Shown piece by piece: positions 11,106-23,254 of a DNA stretch of 64,000 bases. Each line of letters starts with the position of its first letter. Within the stretch, counting starts at the first letter, position 1. The position numbers and the translations under genes were made by a program. Where the stretch lies: positions 69,409,675 to 69,473,674 of the forward strand of contig CP136065.1 of NCBI GenBank assembly GCA_032622095.1, written 5' to 3'. Below the pieces are notes generated by a model. It worked only from the letters and a program-made list of their open reading frames with translations, was not told where the DNA came from and did no database searches. Origin of the DNA: Siphonodentalium dalli (taxonomy: Eukaryota > Mollusca > Scaphopoda > Gadilida > Siphonodentaliidae).

Positions 11106-11869
11106 GTGGCTTCTTTTTTCTTTTTATCAAAATCAGTTTATACATTATCTGGTATTCCCTCCAAATAAGATTCACATAAGGCTATATTTCCGGGGTTCGT
11201 CGAACGAATGGACCCCAATCGTAATTTCGAGTATAAATTAGGCAAATCGTACTTCAGTGTTGTCTTGATCGGCAGCTAGATTATTCATGGTTACAAGCTA
11301 CTAGTACCAACATCAAAATGAAAATAGTTATACCTTGTCGAGAGGGGAACGGAAACATCTTTAATGAATTTAACCAATTTATTTCTTTTCTTGACGCTGG
11401 GTGAGCACTGCGGCGGAGATACTATACCGAGAAGCGTGTCCATTTCATAGCTGTTCATTTCATTCAAATGTGTCACCGTGTCGATTTCAACGAAAATCGA
11501 CGAACAACGTCATCGTGTAACTTTCCTATTGACCCAGTTCGTCTGAATGTATCTTCTGCATTGTTCATAATTATGTGATTCCTTCCGATTCCAGAAAATA
11601 GTATATTGAGTGATTATCACATGCATGTATGTACTATATAGTATTATGATAACAATTAATTCATTATTAAATATAGGTTATTTTGTTTCGCATAGTACCG
11701 CATCGTACCAAGTGCTGTACATTAAATGCCCAACTTCGCACAGTAGAACTGAACATTTGTGATGACATTCTTATTATATTTCACATCAGGAATTTCGATC
11801 ACTTTTCACTCGCCCCGATGTGTGTGTAAACTGTAGTTACTATAGTGTCGTTATTTATTGTGTCTTATT
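11106..11869. other. Unassigned part of direct repeat copy 1
   Basis: A 61-codon minus-strand frame (11476-11291) is present and unchanged in copy 2, but it has no recognisable motif. The remainder is AT-rich without signals. Confidence 0.4.
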
Positions 11870-12155
11870 TTCTCAATAAAGGTAAACTAACGCTACGAAT
11901 GAACTTACATTGTAATTCAATGTTCATAATTCTCATTTGCAATACCAGTAATCGAAAGACACAGTAACAATATTTTCCAATTACGACATTAATGCTTTAA
12001 GCCCGCTGATCTACTGTGCGACAAAAGTGGTCGCGAAATTCAAAACAGCTGCGTCGTATTAGATAATATATTGGTGACGTCACAAAATCAGATATAGTCT
12101 ATATACGACACAAAGCGACCGGCTTTGGTTCGTTATTATACCTCCTTGGTGCACA
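11870..12155 (+). repeat. Dispersed repeat R1, copy 2
   Basis: Matches 1931-2225, including GCTTTAAGCCCGCTGATCTA and the CRE palindrome TGACGTCA at 12075-12082. It lies in direct-repeat copy 1. Confidence 0.6.
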
Positions 12156-12545
12156 ACAGATGGCCTTGTAAATTTATTTGTATGACCCACATATGTGAGT
12201 AATGGGGGATGCCCAATTAAACTTGAGTCCACGACAAGAGGTACCATGTCTTGCCCACGGGAAGCTGACATAAGCTAATGATAGGTATAGCACCCTGCTG
12301 TGTAGGCAGTTTCAGAATCAGTCAGAAAGTTGAAATAAAATAAGCAAGAAAGCCCCACGTCCTCCGGTATAGTGGGTACCGAGTTTACCGTATATATCGT
12401 ACCTGAATTAAAGATACACGCATTTATATCTAAGTTATACATTTCCCAAATTGTATTGGTGTTGTCCCATATAGATACAAGATGAAATCAGCTTCCCGTT
12501 AATGTGTCGCTTCAATTACAGACTTAAAAGCCTATTATATATATC

Positions 12546-12551
12546 TTTATT
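12546..12551 (-). terminator. Poly(A) signal of LINE-3
   Basis: On the minus strand AATAAA lies nine bases from the 3' junction of the element. This spacing fits an element whose transcript ends at, or is copied from, its own 3' boundary. Confidence 0.5.
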
Positions 12552-12927
12552 GTCCTCCATTGGTGGAGAGTTGTTATATAATATAAATACAATTTATCAC
12601 AGTAGCATCACAAAAGCAAACATATATACAAGTACTGACATGAACAAAATGTTACATAATAATAAGGAAATATCCAAAATATTTACAGTTAGTTTTGGCA
12701 CGCACAAAATGCGAAGTCACACATGTATACCGCAATCACGCAGAGACATCCACTAACATTGACACATATACACCTGGTATACCCAGCATCACACACATTC
12801 TCTCACACTCTCTCATACAAACACGCGCACACACACGAACGCACACACATGTTGTCCACTCAGACAAACATTCACACAAAACAACAGATGAGAGAACACT
12901 ACATGCACTAGCTTCTTCTATTGGTAG

Positions 12928-15900
12928 TTATACATCAAGTGGTTGTTGATCAGGTATAATGGTATCCGAATAACGACCATCATGTTGAAGGTGGAAGCAA
13001 TACCATAGTTTTATGCTCGATTTTGCAAAGAATCGCAAGACGAAATGAAAAGAGTTAGTTCCATCTTCAAGAACTTCAGATGGAACTTTTCCCAAAAATA
13101 CTGCTAGTTGCGAGCACTTAGGTAGGGAATCTAGGAATATGAAGACGTTTATTCCGAATGTGTTGATGATATCATACCAAATTGCGTTGCGTGCACTTGC
13201 AATAGATGCACATTCTATTAATACATGATTAATTAAGCACTGGTATAGCTTGTTACAAAATTTACAACACCCACTATCACCGTAGGCTGTGTGAGCTATC
13301 AACCGGACAAGAAAGAGATAAGTGAATTTCTCCTCCGGATATAGCCTACACGTTCGCCATATGAGTGAAGACGTCATAGAGGCTTGCATTAGCCCATATT
13401 GTCTTAAGTTATTTTCTGCAGTTATGGAAGATCTCCACCGTTCGTCGTCTGATTTGTGTACTTCAGTTTTCACGGTATGTTTCCACGACTCTTTAGATGG
13501 AAAGATGCCAGTCTGTGCAAAGACTGCGAGGTACTCGTGTAAGTTGTATTTATGTAAAACATGGACTATATCTGCAATGAATGATTTCTGATTACAACAT
13601 AATTCAATAATATAACTGTGCAATCTCATCAGGAATAACATTTTGGCAGTTTTACAAACATCAAGCCTACACAAGGTAGCAAATAGACTCAGCTTTCTTT
13701 TGTCAATGAATGATGTAAGTTCACTGCAACCTACAAGACCCTGTACAATGCATGTGCGAGTATGTGCCGGAAAACCTTGCATATTTTTGAGACAGAAGCG
13801 GTGAGCCTTTTCGAGAAAGGTATAATCAGTATTAGACAAGCCCCACATTAGCTCGCTACCGTACAGGGCCTTGGGGATCACAATTGACTTATATATTTTA
13901 AGACAGCTGTCTGGAGTTATGCCTCCAGCATAAACACCTGCATTCGTCAAGGATAGATAGGTCCCTCTAAGTTTTGTGCAAACACTGTTGACCAGTTTAG
14001 AATTGAAGCTATATTTTTCTATATTGATGCCCAAGTGTTTTCCAGAGGAGACTTCTTCGATAATGGTATTGCCAAATTGCCATGAACGCTGAGCTTTCGC
14101 AAATTCTTTTTGCGATTCATTAAATACTATTATGAAAGTTTTCGACGAGTTATATAAGTATCTCCATTTTGTACTATACTTCAGACATATAGAACATAGT
14201 GTAGTAAGTCCAGTTTCAGATAATGACAGCAAGGCCATGTCATCTGCCTGTACTGGCGATGTGCAGTTTATTCCATTCAGATGAAGTCCACAGGAGGAAT
14301 TTGTAAGATCTTCAATTAGATCGTCCACATATATCATATATAATAGAGGCGATAGAATTGACCCTTGTCTGGCTCCCTGTAGGATATCGAACCAGTTGGA
14401 TGTAGATTGCCTATATTTCACACAACATTTTATACCAGATAAGAGCGATTTGAATACATGCCACATTTGGCCGTCAAAGCCCCTCTTGTGCAGTTTCAAC
14501 AGCAATCCATTTAGCCACACAGAATCAAAAGCCTTACGTACGTCTAAAAAACAAGAGAATAATTTACTATGTGATTCTTTGGTATAAGTTATACACTCCT
14601 GTAGTAAATAGGATGTTGCCATGCAACTAACACCACGTTGGAATCCATGCTGTAGTGAATTGACTGTTATTAGTGTTGGTGTGTATGTTTGCATGCGCAC
14701 AAGAAGGACTTTTTCAAATAATTTATATAACGAAGGCATAATGGTGATAGGTCTGTAACTATCAAATGCATGCATGGGCTTCTTGCCACCCTTGTACAAA
14801 GAAATCATTACTCCTTTCTTTGCACTCTCAGGTACATGTGCATATTGAAGCATTTTACTGTACATATAACAGAGTCTGTGCATGAGTGGCGAGCCACTAT
14901 ATAAGATGTGCTCATTGGCTATTAAGTCATATCCCATTGCCTTATTTTTATTAGGCTTTGGGATAATATTGGTCAGCTCCGATTCAGTAATGGGATTGCA
15001 AAGAACACCGTCTACAATATTTGTTGATTTTGATTTTTCCTGCGAAGATACGAAATTGTTGACAAATTCAAAATGGACTGGGTCAAAACTCTCATCTTGC
15101 ATGGGAAGAAACAAGTTTGCGTAATATGAGCCCCATGCATTTGATATGTCGCAATTGCTGCGGAGCGTTTCTCCGTTATGTATGAAGTGCGGAGATGAAA
15201 GAGTATTGCGCATTTTGCGTTTTGCATTAAAAATGCGGAAAAATGAATCCTGATCAACTTCTGCGCATTTGTCAATTTCTGCATCACGTTCGCGCATGAA
15301 TTTTTCTGACTGTTTACGATGTTCTCGTCTGAATTCGCGCTTGGCCTCTTTATATTGAATGAAGGAATTAGAGGATTCGTCACGAGGCCGACCTTCAGCT
15401 ATCCACGTTCTGCGACAAGAGCGCATGCTATAGTGAGTAGCTTTCAACGTATCGTTCCAGTATGGTTTCACGTGACTTCTGAATTTTATTTTTGGGACGA
15501 CTTTTGAGGCGTTATTAAGGGCAGAGATTATTGCGTCATAATAGTGATCCAAAGAAGTTATATCGGTGATTTCAAATTTAGGGCAGTTATTTTCTACATC
15601 GGTTGAGAATGTTTCAGCGAGGGATGAATTTGAACACAGAGCTGACCATTTCATTTTGAATGAACACATATTATGTGACGAATAGCTCACTGGAGCACAC
15701 ACCGATTCATCCATATGCAATACAATTGGTCGATGTGTAGATACGTCAATACTTTCATCAATTAGAATGTCTACCATTTGTATTTTATATTCCATAGACT
15801 TATGCATGAGGAAATGATCAATTATTGACCCCGATTCGGGCGACATAGGAGGAACGAAGGTTTTCACAGGAGTTGCTTTGAACGTGTTTTCAATCGGAGA

Positions 15901-16467
15901 GAAGACACCTTTGTCGTTATAGAGGTACGAGAGAGCGACACTTCGTGGATTTGCTCTTAGTGAGTTGGCATTGAAATCACCCATAACAACAACAGTTCCA
16001 AGTGGGCGATACGAGTCAAATATATTGGTAACTTTCTGCATATAATTGGAAAAGAGATCATGTGAATGGTTGGACGAGGGAAGATATACTTGGAAAATAT
16101 AATAAAAATTCCCTTCACCAGCATGCACCTGAATGCCAATTATACGGTCGTCGGATGTATCTATAATTGAGACAACATTGTTCCAGCGCTTGTGCCAAAA
16201 TAAAGCGACTCCAGCTTTCGGTCGACCTCTTTTATTTACGCCGACCATGGACGCATCACACACTGTATGAGAAATGTAATATTGGGATAAGTACTGCATA
16301 AATGATGAGTTTGAATCTCGCAGCCAGTGTTCTGATACACCGCATATATCAATGTTCTGGTTGTCCAAGATCTTTGATAGATATGATGAAGAAGAGAAAA
16401 TACCAGTTGCATTCCACGACATGAGCGTAATCATGATGAAAATAGTTAGTGACCTGAGAATCGTCAT
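12928..16467 (-). CDS. LINE-3 endonuclease/reverse transcriptase polyprotein
   Basis: The ORF is continuous for 1179 codons from the ATG at 16467. The frame is open to 16494, but the outer bases belong to the flanking repeat, so an upstream GTG start is rejected. Residue numbers here count from 16494. The N-terminal APE-type endonuclease has WNATG (27-31), SEHW with E55, GDFNAN (172-177), IIDHF (224-228) and THRP with H254. The RT has FLDVRKAFDSVW (649-660), QGARQGSILSPLLY (706-719) and the catalytic QADD (749-752), where Q replaces the usual F/Y. A CCxxC...HxxxxC cluster (1076-1095) lies near the C-terminus. The enzyme would nick target DNA and prime reverse transcription on it. No stop or frameshift interrupts the ORF, so it could be active. 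The clade is unresolved. Confidence 0.9.
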   Translation of the reverse strand: MTILRSLTIFIMITLMSWNATGIFSSSSYLSKILDNQNIDICGVSEHWLRDSNSSFMQYLSQYYISHTVCDASMVGVNKRGRPKAGVALFWHKRWNNVVSIIDTSDDRIIGIQVHAGEGNFYYIFQVYLPSSNHSHDLFSNYMQKVTNIFDSYRPLGTVVVMGDFNANSLRANPRSVALSYLYNDKGVFSPIENTFKATPVKTFVPPMSPESGSIIDHFLMHKSMEYKIQMVDILIDESIDVSTHRPIVLHMDESVCAPVSYSSHNMCSFKMKWSALCSNSSLAETFSTDVENNCPKFEITDITSLDHYYDAIISALNNASKVVPKIKFRSHVKPYWNDTLKATHYSMRSCRRTWIAEGRPRDESSNSFIQYKEAKREFRREHRKQSEKFMRERDAEIDKCAEVDQDSFFRIFNAKRKMRNTLSSPHFIHNGETLRSNCDISNAWGSYYANLFLPMQDESFDPVHFEFVNNFVSSQEKSKSTNIVDGVLCNPITESELTNIIPKPNKNKAMGYDLIANEHILYSGSPLMHRLCYMYSKMLQYAHVPESAKKGVMISLYKGGKKPMHAFDSYRPITIMPSLYKLFEKVLLVRMQTYTPTLITVNSLQHGFQRGVSCMATSYLLQECITYTKESHSKLFSCFLDVRKAFDSVWLNGLLLKLHKRGFDGQMWHVFKSLLSGIKCCVKYRQSTSNWFDILQGARQGSILSPLLYMIYVDDLIEDLTNSSCGLHLNGINCTSPVQADDMALLSLSETGLTTLCSICLKYSTKWRYLYNSSKTFIIVFNESQKEFAKAQRSWQFGNTIIEEVSSGKHLGINIEKYSFNSKLVNSVCTKLRGTYLSLTNAGVYAGGITPDSCLKIYKSIVIPKALYGSELMWGLSNTDYTFLEKAHRFCLKNMQGFPAHTRTCIVQGLVGCSELTSFIDKRKLSLFATLCRLDVCKTAKMLFLMRLHSYIIELCCNQKSFIADIVHVLHKYNLHEYLAVFAQTGIFPSKESWKHTVKTEVHKSDDERWRSSITAENNLRQYGLMQASMTSSLIWRTCRLYPEEKFTYLFLVRLIAHTAYGDSGCCKFCNKLYQCLINHVLIECASIASARNAIWYDIINTFGINVFIFLDSLPKCSQLAVFLGKVPSEVLEDGTNSFHFVLRFFAKSSIKLWYCFHLQHDGRYSDTIIPDQQPLDV

Positions 16468-16489
16468 ACTGTTGAAGAGCGAACGCTTG

Positions 16490-18553
16490 TTCACGAGTTG
16501 AGACAGATATATTTGCCCTTATTATTTTCGAAGACCAAACTCACATAAGTTACTGCAATTATTTAATTCCCGAAATGAAAAACCACAAGGAACCTGTCGA
16601 TTTTCGTCGGAAAGGTCTTAGACTTGTTTAAGTCCTCTTGAGGCTATAAGTAGCATTCATAACATAAACCCCACTAATTCTACCACATATAACAACTATA
16701 ATACTATTATTATTATTATTACCATCTAAAAGCAACAAGCATAAACATTACTATATTTTCCTATATATGTACTCTATATATTATAGCGCATGTACATGCA
16801 TAAATAGTATGTATCTGATTCTTTAATTCTATAATATGTAATATCACTATATGATGATCAGATTAAATTGAATTGAATTGAGCGGATTGTATGTTGAGCT
16901 TAAACGAATTAATTGATTACCCGCAGGCAAGCGAGAGTTCGGGATTATGTAGGCCTCCTCTTAGGCACGTGGTTAGAGGGCCCGCCTGTGTTGGGGTGTC
17001 CACATTGGAATGCGAATGACCCAGATGGAGATACTTTTGTTAGTGTTAAACCGCACCGTTAATATGATCATACGCTAGCGTAATTAACGAACCAAAGCAA
17101 AACCACTCATATGAGGGTAGCTGTGGCTTCTTTTTTCTTTTTATCAAAATCAGTTTATACATTATCTGGTATTCCCTCCAAATAAGATTCACATAAGGCT
17201 ATATTTCCGGGGTTCGTCGAACGAATGGACCCCAATCGTAATTTCGAGTATAAATTAGGCAAATCGTACTTCAGTGTTGTCTTGATCGGCAGCTAGATTA
17301 TTCATGGTTACAAGCTACTAGTACCAACATCAAAATGAAAATAGTTATACCTTGTCGAGAGGGGAACGGAAACATCTTTAATGAATTTAACCAATTTATT
17401 TCTTTTCTTGACGCTGGGTGAGCACTGCGGCGGAGATACTATACCGAGAAGCGTGTCCATTTCATAGCTGTTCATTTCATTCAAATGTGTCACCGTGTCG
17501 ATTTCAACGAAAATCGACGAACAACGTCATCGTGTAACTTTCCTATTGACCCAGTTCGTCTGAATGTATCTTCTGCATTGTTCATAATTATGTGATTCCT
17601 TCCGATTCCAGAAAATAGTATATTGAGTGATTATCACATGCATGTATGTACTATATAGTATTATGATAACAATTAATTCATTATTAAATATAGGTTATTT
17701 TGTTTCGCATAGTACCGCATCGTACCAAGTGCTGTACATTAAATGCCCAACTTCGCACAGTAGAACTGAACATTTGTGATGACATTCTTATTATATTTCA
17801 CATCAGGAATTTCGATCACTTTTCACTCGCCCCGATGTGTGTGTAAACTGTAGTTACTATAGTGTCGTTATTTATTGTGTCTTATTTTCTCAATAAAGGT
17901 AAACTAACGCTACGAATGAACTTACATTGTAATTCAATGTTCATAATTCTCATTTGCAATACCAGTAATCGAAAGACACAGTAACAATATTTTCCAATTA
18001 CGACATTAATGCTTTAAGCCCGCTGATCTACTGTGCGACAAAAGTGGTCGCGAAATTCAAAACAGCTGCGTCGTATTAGATAATATATTGGTGACGTCAC
18101 AAAATCAGATATAGTCTATATACGACACAAAGCGACCGGCTTTGGTTCGTTATTATACCTCCTTGGTGCACAACAGATGGCCTTGTAAATTTATTTGTAT
18201 GACCCACATATGTGAGTAATGGGGGATGCCCAATTAAACTTGAGTCCACGACAAGAGGTACCATGTCTTGCCCACGGGAAGCTGACATAAGCTAATGATA
18301 GGTATAGCACCCTGCTGTGTAGGCAGTTTCAGAATCAGTCAGAAAGTTGAAATAAAATAAGCAAGAAAGCCCCACGTCCTCCGGTATAGTGGGTACCGAG
18401 TTTACCGTATATATCGTACCTGAATTAAAGATACACGCATTTATATCTAAGTTATACATTTCCCAAATTGTATTGGTGTTGTCCCATATAGATACAAGAT
18501 GAAATCAGCTTCCCGTTAATGTGTCGCTTCAATTACAGACTTAAAAGCCTATT
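16490..18553 (+). repeat. 2064-bp direct repeat, copy 2 (right flank of LINE-3)
   Basis: Same sequence as 10473-12536. It includes the orphan 3' end of LINE-2 (to about 16883), the SINE-like head (about 16942-17122), the small minus-strand frame at 17308-17493 and dispersed repeat R1 with TGACGTCA at 18092-18099. Downstream of 18553 the sequence is unlike that after copy 1, as expected if LINE-3 sits between the two copies. Confidence 0.95.
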
Positions 18554-19149
18554 GCCCTGAGCGCATTCCGCCTGAGTCATTGTGACTAATTTCCCAGTTA
18601 CTTTTGGGGCAAATTATGTTGTTCAGCAAATTGACACGTTAAAACATTAACATTGGCATTAATGCCACTACTATTATTCCTTGACAATTATATCAACCAA
18701 CATTAAAGGGGTTTGAACACTAAACTAAAAAGACCATTTTTGGGACCATCTCCTATTATACTCAACAGAATATAAGCAACAGATGAATGTATTTGAGTCA
18801 TGAATGAGTGCAAAATTCACTCGTGTGCTCTACGAACCATGTAAAAAACATGGTAATTATAATGACAAATTACCACTGAGTGTTTGAGCTGCTTGTAAGG
18901 TAAATGATACAATTCCACCCAATCTCAATCAGTATCGTTTGTTTGGGGACAATATGCCCATAGGATAGTTCAAAACATGGAAAGCCATGTTAATATAATT
19001 TTTTGGCGGTTATTTTGATAAGATGGCCCCAGGGGGCGTCGTAAAAAATGGAAACATGTATTTCCAAACTCTAAATTCTTATCAAATATAGTACCATCCC
19101 AATCTCGCACCCAACAACGGCACTAATTTGGCGTCTTTAAATCACACGT
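18554..19149. other. No recognised feature
   Basis: AT-rich sequence to the right of the direct repeat. No open frame or repeat with a recognised relative was found. Confidence 0.4.
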
Positions 19150-19430
19150 TTAGATCCTTGTATCATAGAAAAAATATGTATCAATTTGTTGGAAATCGTC
19201 GCTAAAATAGTGTTCTTTGTCAATGTTGGTGCCCGCTTCCCCTCCGTGCGCCCCTGACTCGAACGGCGTTATACCATGGGGATGATTATGTGTGGGTTTG
19301 GTGGAAATCGGTGGCAAAAATATTTCATCATTTTTGCTGCCACTCACCCTTTTCTGGCCCTGACACCAGCAGCGTCACTTTAGAAAATTAAAACCCGCAC
19401 CATTATCTTCCTCGTAAACAGCTACGGTTA
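19150..19430 (-). repeat. Inverted fragment of the 143-bp-period repeat family R2
   Basis: Reverse-complemented, this stretch matches the left part of the array at 28060-29640, including the TTACGAGGAAGATAATGGTG block and GGGTGAGTGGCAG-like and GGGGCGCACGG-like segments. Further fragments in the same inverted orientation lie near 20500-20900 and 22690-22770. No coding content. Confidence 0.6.
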
Positions 19431-22400
19431 AACACCTTTGTTGACAACTAGCTACATTGACCATAGACAGACAGACATTTGCAAACATAGGTACCAAATC
19501 GCGACTTGCGTACCTACTTATCCTAAGTGCATTTTTTTTTCTAGATCAATTTTTAAAGTTTGGAAACCTGGTGCGTACTCATCAGGTGGATTATAAGGGT
19601 CGCCCTAACACCAAAATGCAGCAATGTATATCCTTTCATTCAAACCACTCCATATTGCTGACACAGGGACGCTTGTTCCTTTACATAAAATGGTATGAAT
19701 CTGACGTGGAAATAGGCGCACATGGAACAATGTAGAACAAGGCAGGGCCTTGAGAGTATTTTGTAGCATTTGGTATTTTTGAGTTACCTTCAGGGATAAA
19801 CTGTTCTATGTGTCACTTAGATACAACAACCTGGAAATTATAAAAAATAACCTGGTCGACTTGTCCCATATGCATATATTTCAATACGTATTCACATGGA
19901 ACACTTGGAATTTTTATTATAACCTAAACATTGGCTGGTTATAATTATCTGTATAATTTGATAAGAACACGACAAAACTTTTTATCTTTGCCATACTGAT
20001 GTTACAAACGAACGAAATGTCATCCTCAAAATGGGATTCAGAAGTAATATTCGAAATCCGCCTGTAAATGAGGTAGAATGACACAAATACAGTGTAATTT
20101 ATTATTATGTTATATCGTTTTTATTTCTCTCTGTTGACCGCCTTTACACTGGAAGGTAATGAGTTCCTGCTTTAAGCGTACTGCACACGGTGCGATAAAT
20201 ATATGCACAAATTGGCATATTATTATTAATGACATGCTGTATGCAAGCAACCGACACATAATCGAGTGTGCACATTTGTATGTTACTTGCAGGGTTTCCC
20301 GGCCTTGCTCGCATTAGAAATGAACCTATTTTTGTTTTTTAATATTTTTATATCAGATAATAAAATTTTAATATAAGCAAAACTTTGTTTGAATAATTGT
20401 GCCTTATTTGTCAATGTCAAAGATTGGGCCATATCTCTAACTTTTATCGTATATTATTCTAGACACACGAAGAGCATCTCATTCACCACCAATTTGTGAA
20501 CTTTAAACCAACTTTTTTATTAATTTCGGTGCTCCTTCCCCTACTCCCCATTCATAACCGAATGTTGACTTTTTAAAATTTTATCTACACCATTATGTTT
20601 CTTATATCAAGGAAACATCCTTATATAAGTTCGCAGGAAATCCACGATAAAAACGATTTTATCGATGTTGGTGCTACTCACACAACCCCCATCCCTGACT
20701 CCGGTGGTGCCACCTTGGCAAATTTGAATCATACCATAGATGAATTGTACTATGGAGATGACAATATATACATTTGCTGGAAATCGACGACAAAAATGTT
20801 AATTGTGTGCCCCTGCCGACCCCCATCCCGACATGAATGGTGCCACATATGTATCTTTAAACCGCATCATTATATTCCCTATATAACATGTACAATTTTT
20901 GGAGGAAGTGCAATGTGTTGTTTCAATATGATCGTCAATCCGTTCTGTGTCAAAATTCGAACCCATGTACAGACTGATAAGCTTCCCAATTCTCGATGAA
21001 AGGGCTTCCATTTAAAGGATGTCACCGTAGTTGAGGTAGTTAGGCCGTGGATAAGATCATCACAGTTTGGGATATACAAGTTTGACAATGGTTCTAACCC
21101 CGACATGGTCGAAAATCGGGACCGATTTTCAAGCTTGATCTGAATTGAGGGACAACTCAATATGCTATTCCGATTGATATATGGTCATTTCGATAAGAAT
21201 TTAGATTTTGTTCATGATCATTGAATAAAGCACATTTGAAGCAACGAACACTCATACTGAGTCCGTGCCTGGATGCTTTCTCTTTCTGATCAATTTAGAG
21301 AGTTTTATTATTATTGTAAATACGTTGTTTGTATATCCTATTAAATCGATCATTGAGTAAACGTACATACGTAGTGACACAGTATGAAAGCATGCATGGT
21401 GTCGAATCCATTTATTATGGAAAGAAAACACTGAAATTGATGCTTAACTCCTGACGCAGGTAAAGTTCATGATTTGTTTTTCATAGTGCAGTATCTTTTT
21501 GAAAAACAATCACATTATCCAATATGACACGGTCATGGCAATGCAAGCAAATGAACATGTTTATGTACATCACAACCACTTGAACCGAAAGGGCTGGTTC
21601 TAATTCATATCATGGTCATCTTGCTCCCTTCTGATATTATATGAGTTCTCCCTATAGATGCCTCATACATCGTATGTGTGTATTTCAAACTTATGAATGT
21701 CTGGGAAGAATTTTTTTTAGGCAGAACCACATATTGATTGGTCTATTAATTGTACATAGCATTCGTGGATAATCAATCTCATGAACACATTACTTATTCG
21801 AGTGTGCTAGTCATCACAATTATAAACCGTTGGAAATGGCAACCATAATAGTCTCTAACAAGCATATATATAGGCATTAGCTTACCGCCAAATCCGTTTA
21901 ACATTAATGTTTTAGTTGGAGGCTATGCCATTGGAATGTACTTACATGAAAGCCCACAGTGTAACATTCGTCAAAGAAGTTAGAGTTCGTGAGTTACTAG
22001 TCCTCGTTCGGACATTAGAACGATGAACCAATTAGTGTGTAAAAGTGGTCAATATTATCAATTTCTTTGCAAAAGACAGAAAAGCTACATCCTTCTCGAA
22101 ATTTGATTTGCCATTTTGTTTCGCAGATTTCAAGGTTTAATGTTTTTTCTAGTCTATTCCAGACAGCCGTTATCCAGGTAGACATGCGGAGCTTCGATGA
22201 GCATTATGGTTTTTCCTATAGAACGTTAATTTCAATAGAACATTGTTTGATAAATTGTGGAGCCCTCTCCAATTCTGATCTCTGACGTCAATCCAGCGAC
22301 AATAAAAGTGCACGAGCGTCATAAGAGTGATATACAGCATTCCAAAACAACAGGTATATTTTGGATAGTAAACGTCCTTTGTGTCTGTGGTGTTGAGTAC

Positions 22401-22689
22401 TTCATTCAACGTTTTGCAATTAAACATCAACAGTCCTCTTGGATCAGTGAATAGCAACACTTGCCAATCGATATATATGGTTTTGAATATGTGACGACGA
22501 GGCTGAAGCTGCCTCTAGTATTATATTTAAGGCTACAAACGCATACAGACAATACATTCACGAATTCATACCAGGTGCTTATATATATTGCACGCTGTTG
22601 GTGATCAATATCGGAATTAAAGTCTGCAAGTAATAGTATGACAGCTGGATCAATGGCAGGCGCAAATCAATTGCAAGTATTTTTTATCA
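19431..22689. other. Gene-poor stretch with scattered R2 fragments
   Basis: No open frame longer than 134 codons is present, and none has a recognisable domain. The 134-codon frame at 20595-20999 reads through an R2 fragment (CCCCATCCCTGACTCCGGTG block) and is not considered a gene. The rest is AT-rich unique or decayed sequence. Confidence 0.4.
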
Positions 22690-23254
22690 ACTTAGGTAAC
22701 CCTCTCGCCCCATCCCTGACTCGATCGGCACCGACTTGGCGTCTATATAAACCACATTATTTATAAATTTGATTTTTCAAATTTGGTCGGTATCCATGGT
22801 GCATGTCAGTGCATGGGTACGTGTATACATTCACATACTGTGCACAGTTTGTTCCCAGGGTGACTACCTTAGCTTGGTCAAAATGACTATGGCAGAAAAC
22901 CAGATATAGACAATAGTTAACTTTTTCAGAAGTGTACAGTTTTCTCCGTGAGTGATGCGGGGGATTATTTATACGATGCGATATCCAAGTGAAATTAACC
23001 GTCGGATCTAACAATATGAGAAAACCCGTACGTTACTCAGAACAGTTAACTGTTGTGTTTATTATATTTTATTATACCAGTTCGTTACGGCCCAGCTAGA
23101 CCACAATGAAACACACAGTTAGACGTAAAAACGTTCTTAAATTTACAAAATCACCAGCCATTTATTTTATAATAACGCAGTGATACATAATTACTCAAAA
23201 TATAACGTCATGACGTACCGCTGAGAGACAGTACACGATCAGTAGTGAGCTATC

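Larger units (their letters stand above)
10473..12536 (+). repeat. 2064-bp direct repeat, copy 1 (left flank of LINE-3)
   Basis: This block is repeated at 16490-18553 with a constant offset of 6017 at both borders. No difference was seen in any stretch compared by eye. It starts inside LINE-2, contains the LINE-2 3' end, a SINE-like tRNA head, the small frame 11291-11476 and a copy of dispersed repeat R1, and ends at AAAAGCCTATT. It begins TTCACGAG and ends CCTATT, without TG...CA ends, so it is not an LTR. The two copies frame a complete LINE like a giant target-site duplication. Confidence 0.95.
12537..16489 (-). mobile_element. LINE-3: intact non-LTR retrotransposon between 2064-bp direct repeats
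   Basis: The 3953-bp insert runs on the minus strand from 16489 to 12537. Its single long ORF starts 22 nt inside the 5' junction, so there is almost no 5' leader and no ORF1. The element is either 5'-truncated just outside the endonuclease or is a one-ORF type. The 3' region (12927-12537) contains a CA-rich stretch (about 12760-12850) and an AATAAA signal at 12551-12546, only nine bases before the junction. It ends in a short AT tract, not a poly(A). Its reverse transcriptase differs clearly from LINE-1 and LINE-2. The surrounding 2064-bp repeat copies look identical, which argues for recent insertion or an assembly effect. Confidence 0.92.

Noticed and set aside
16492-16494. GTG as the start of the long LINE-3 ORF
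   Set aside because: These bases belong to the flanking direct repeat (border 16490), so the element's first ATG is at 16467.
10473-18553. LTR retrotransposon with 2-kb LTRs
   Set aside because: The repeats lack TG...CA ends, copy 1 starts inside a LINE frame, and the interior is an antisense non-LTR element without gag, protease or integrase.
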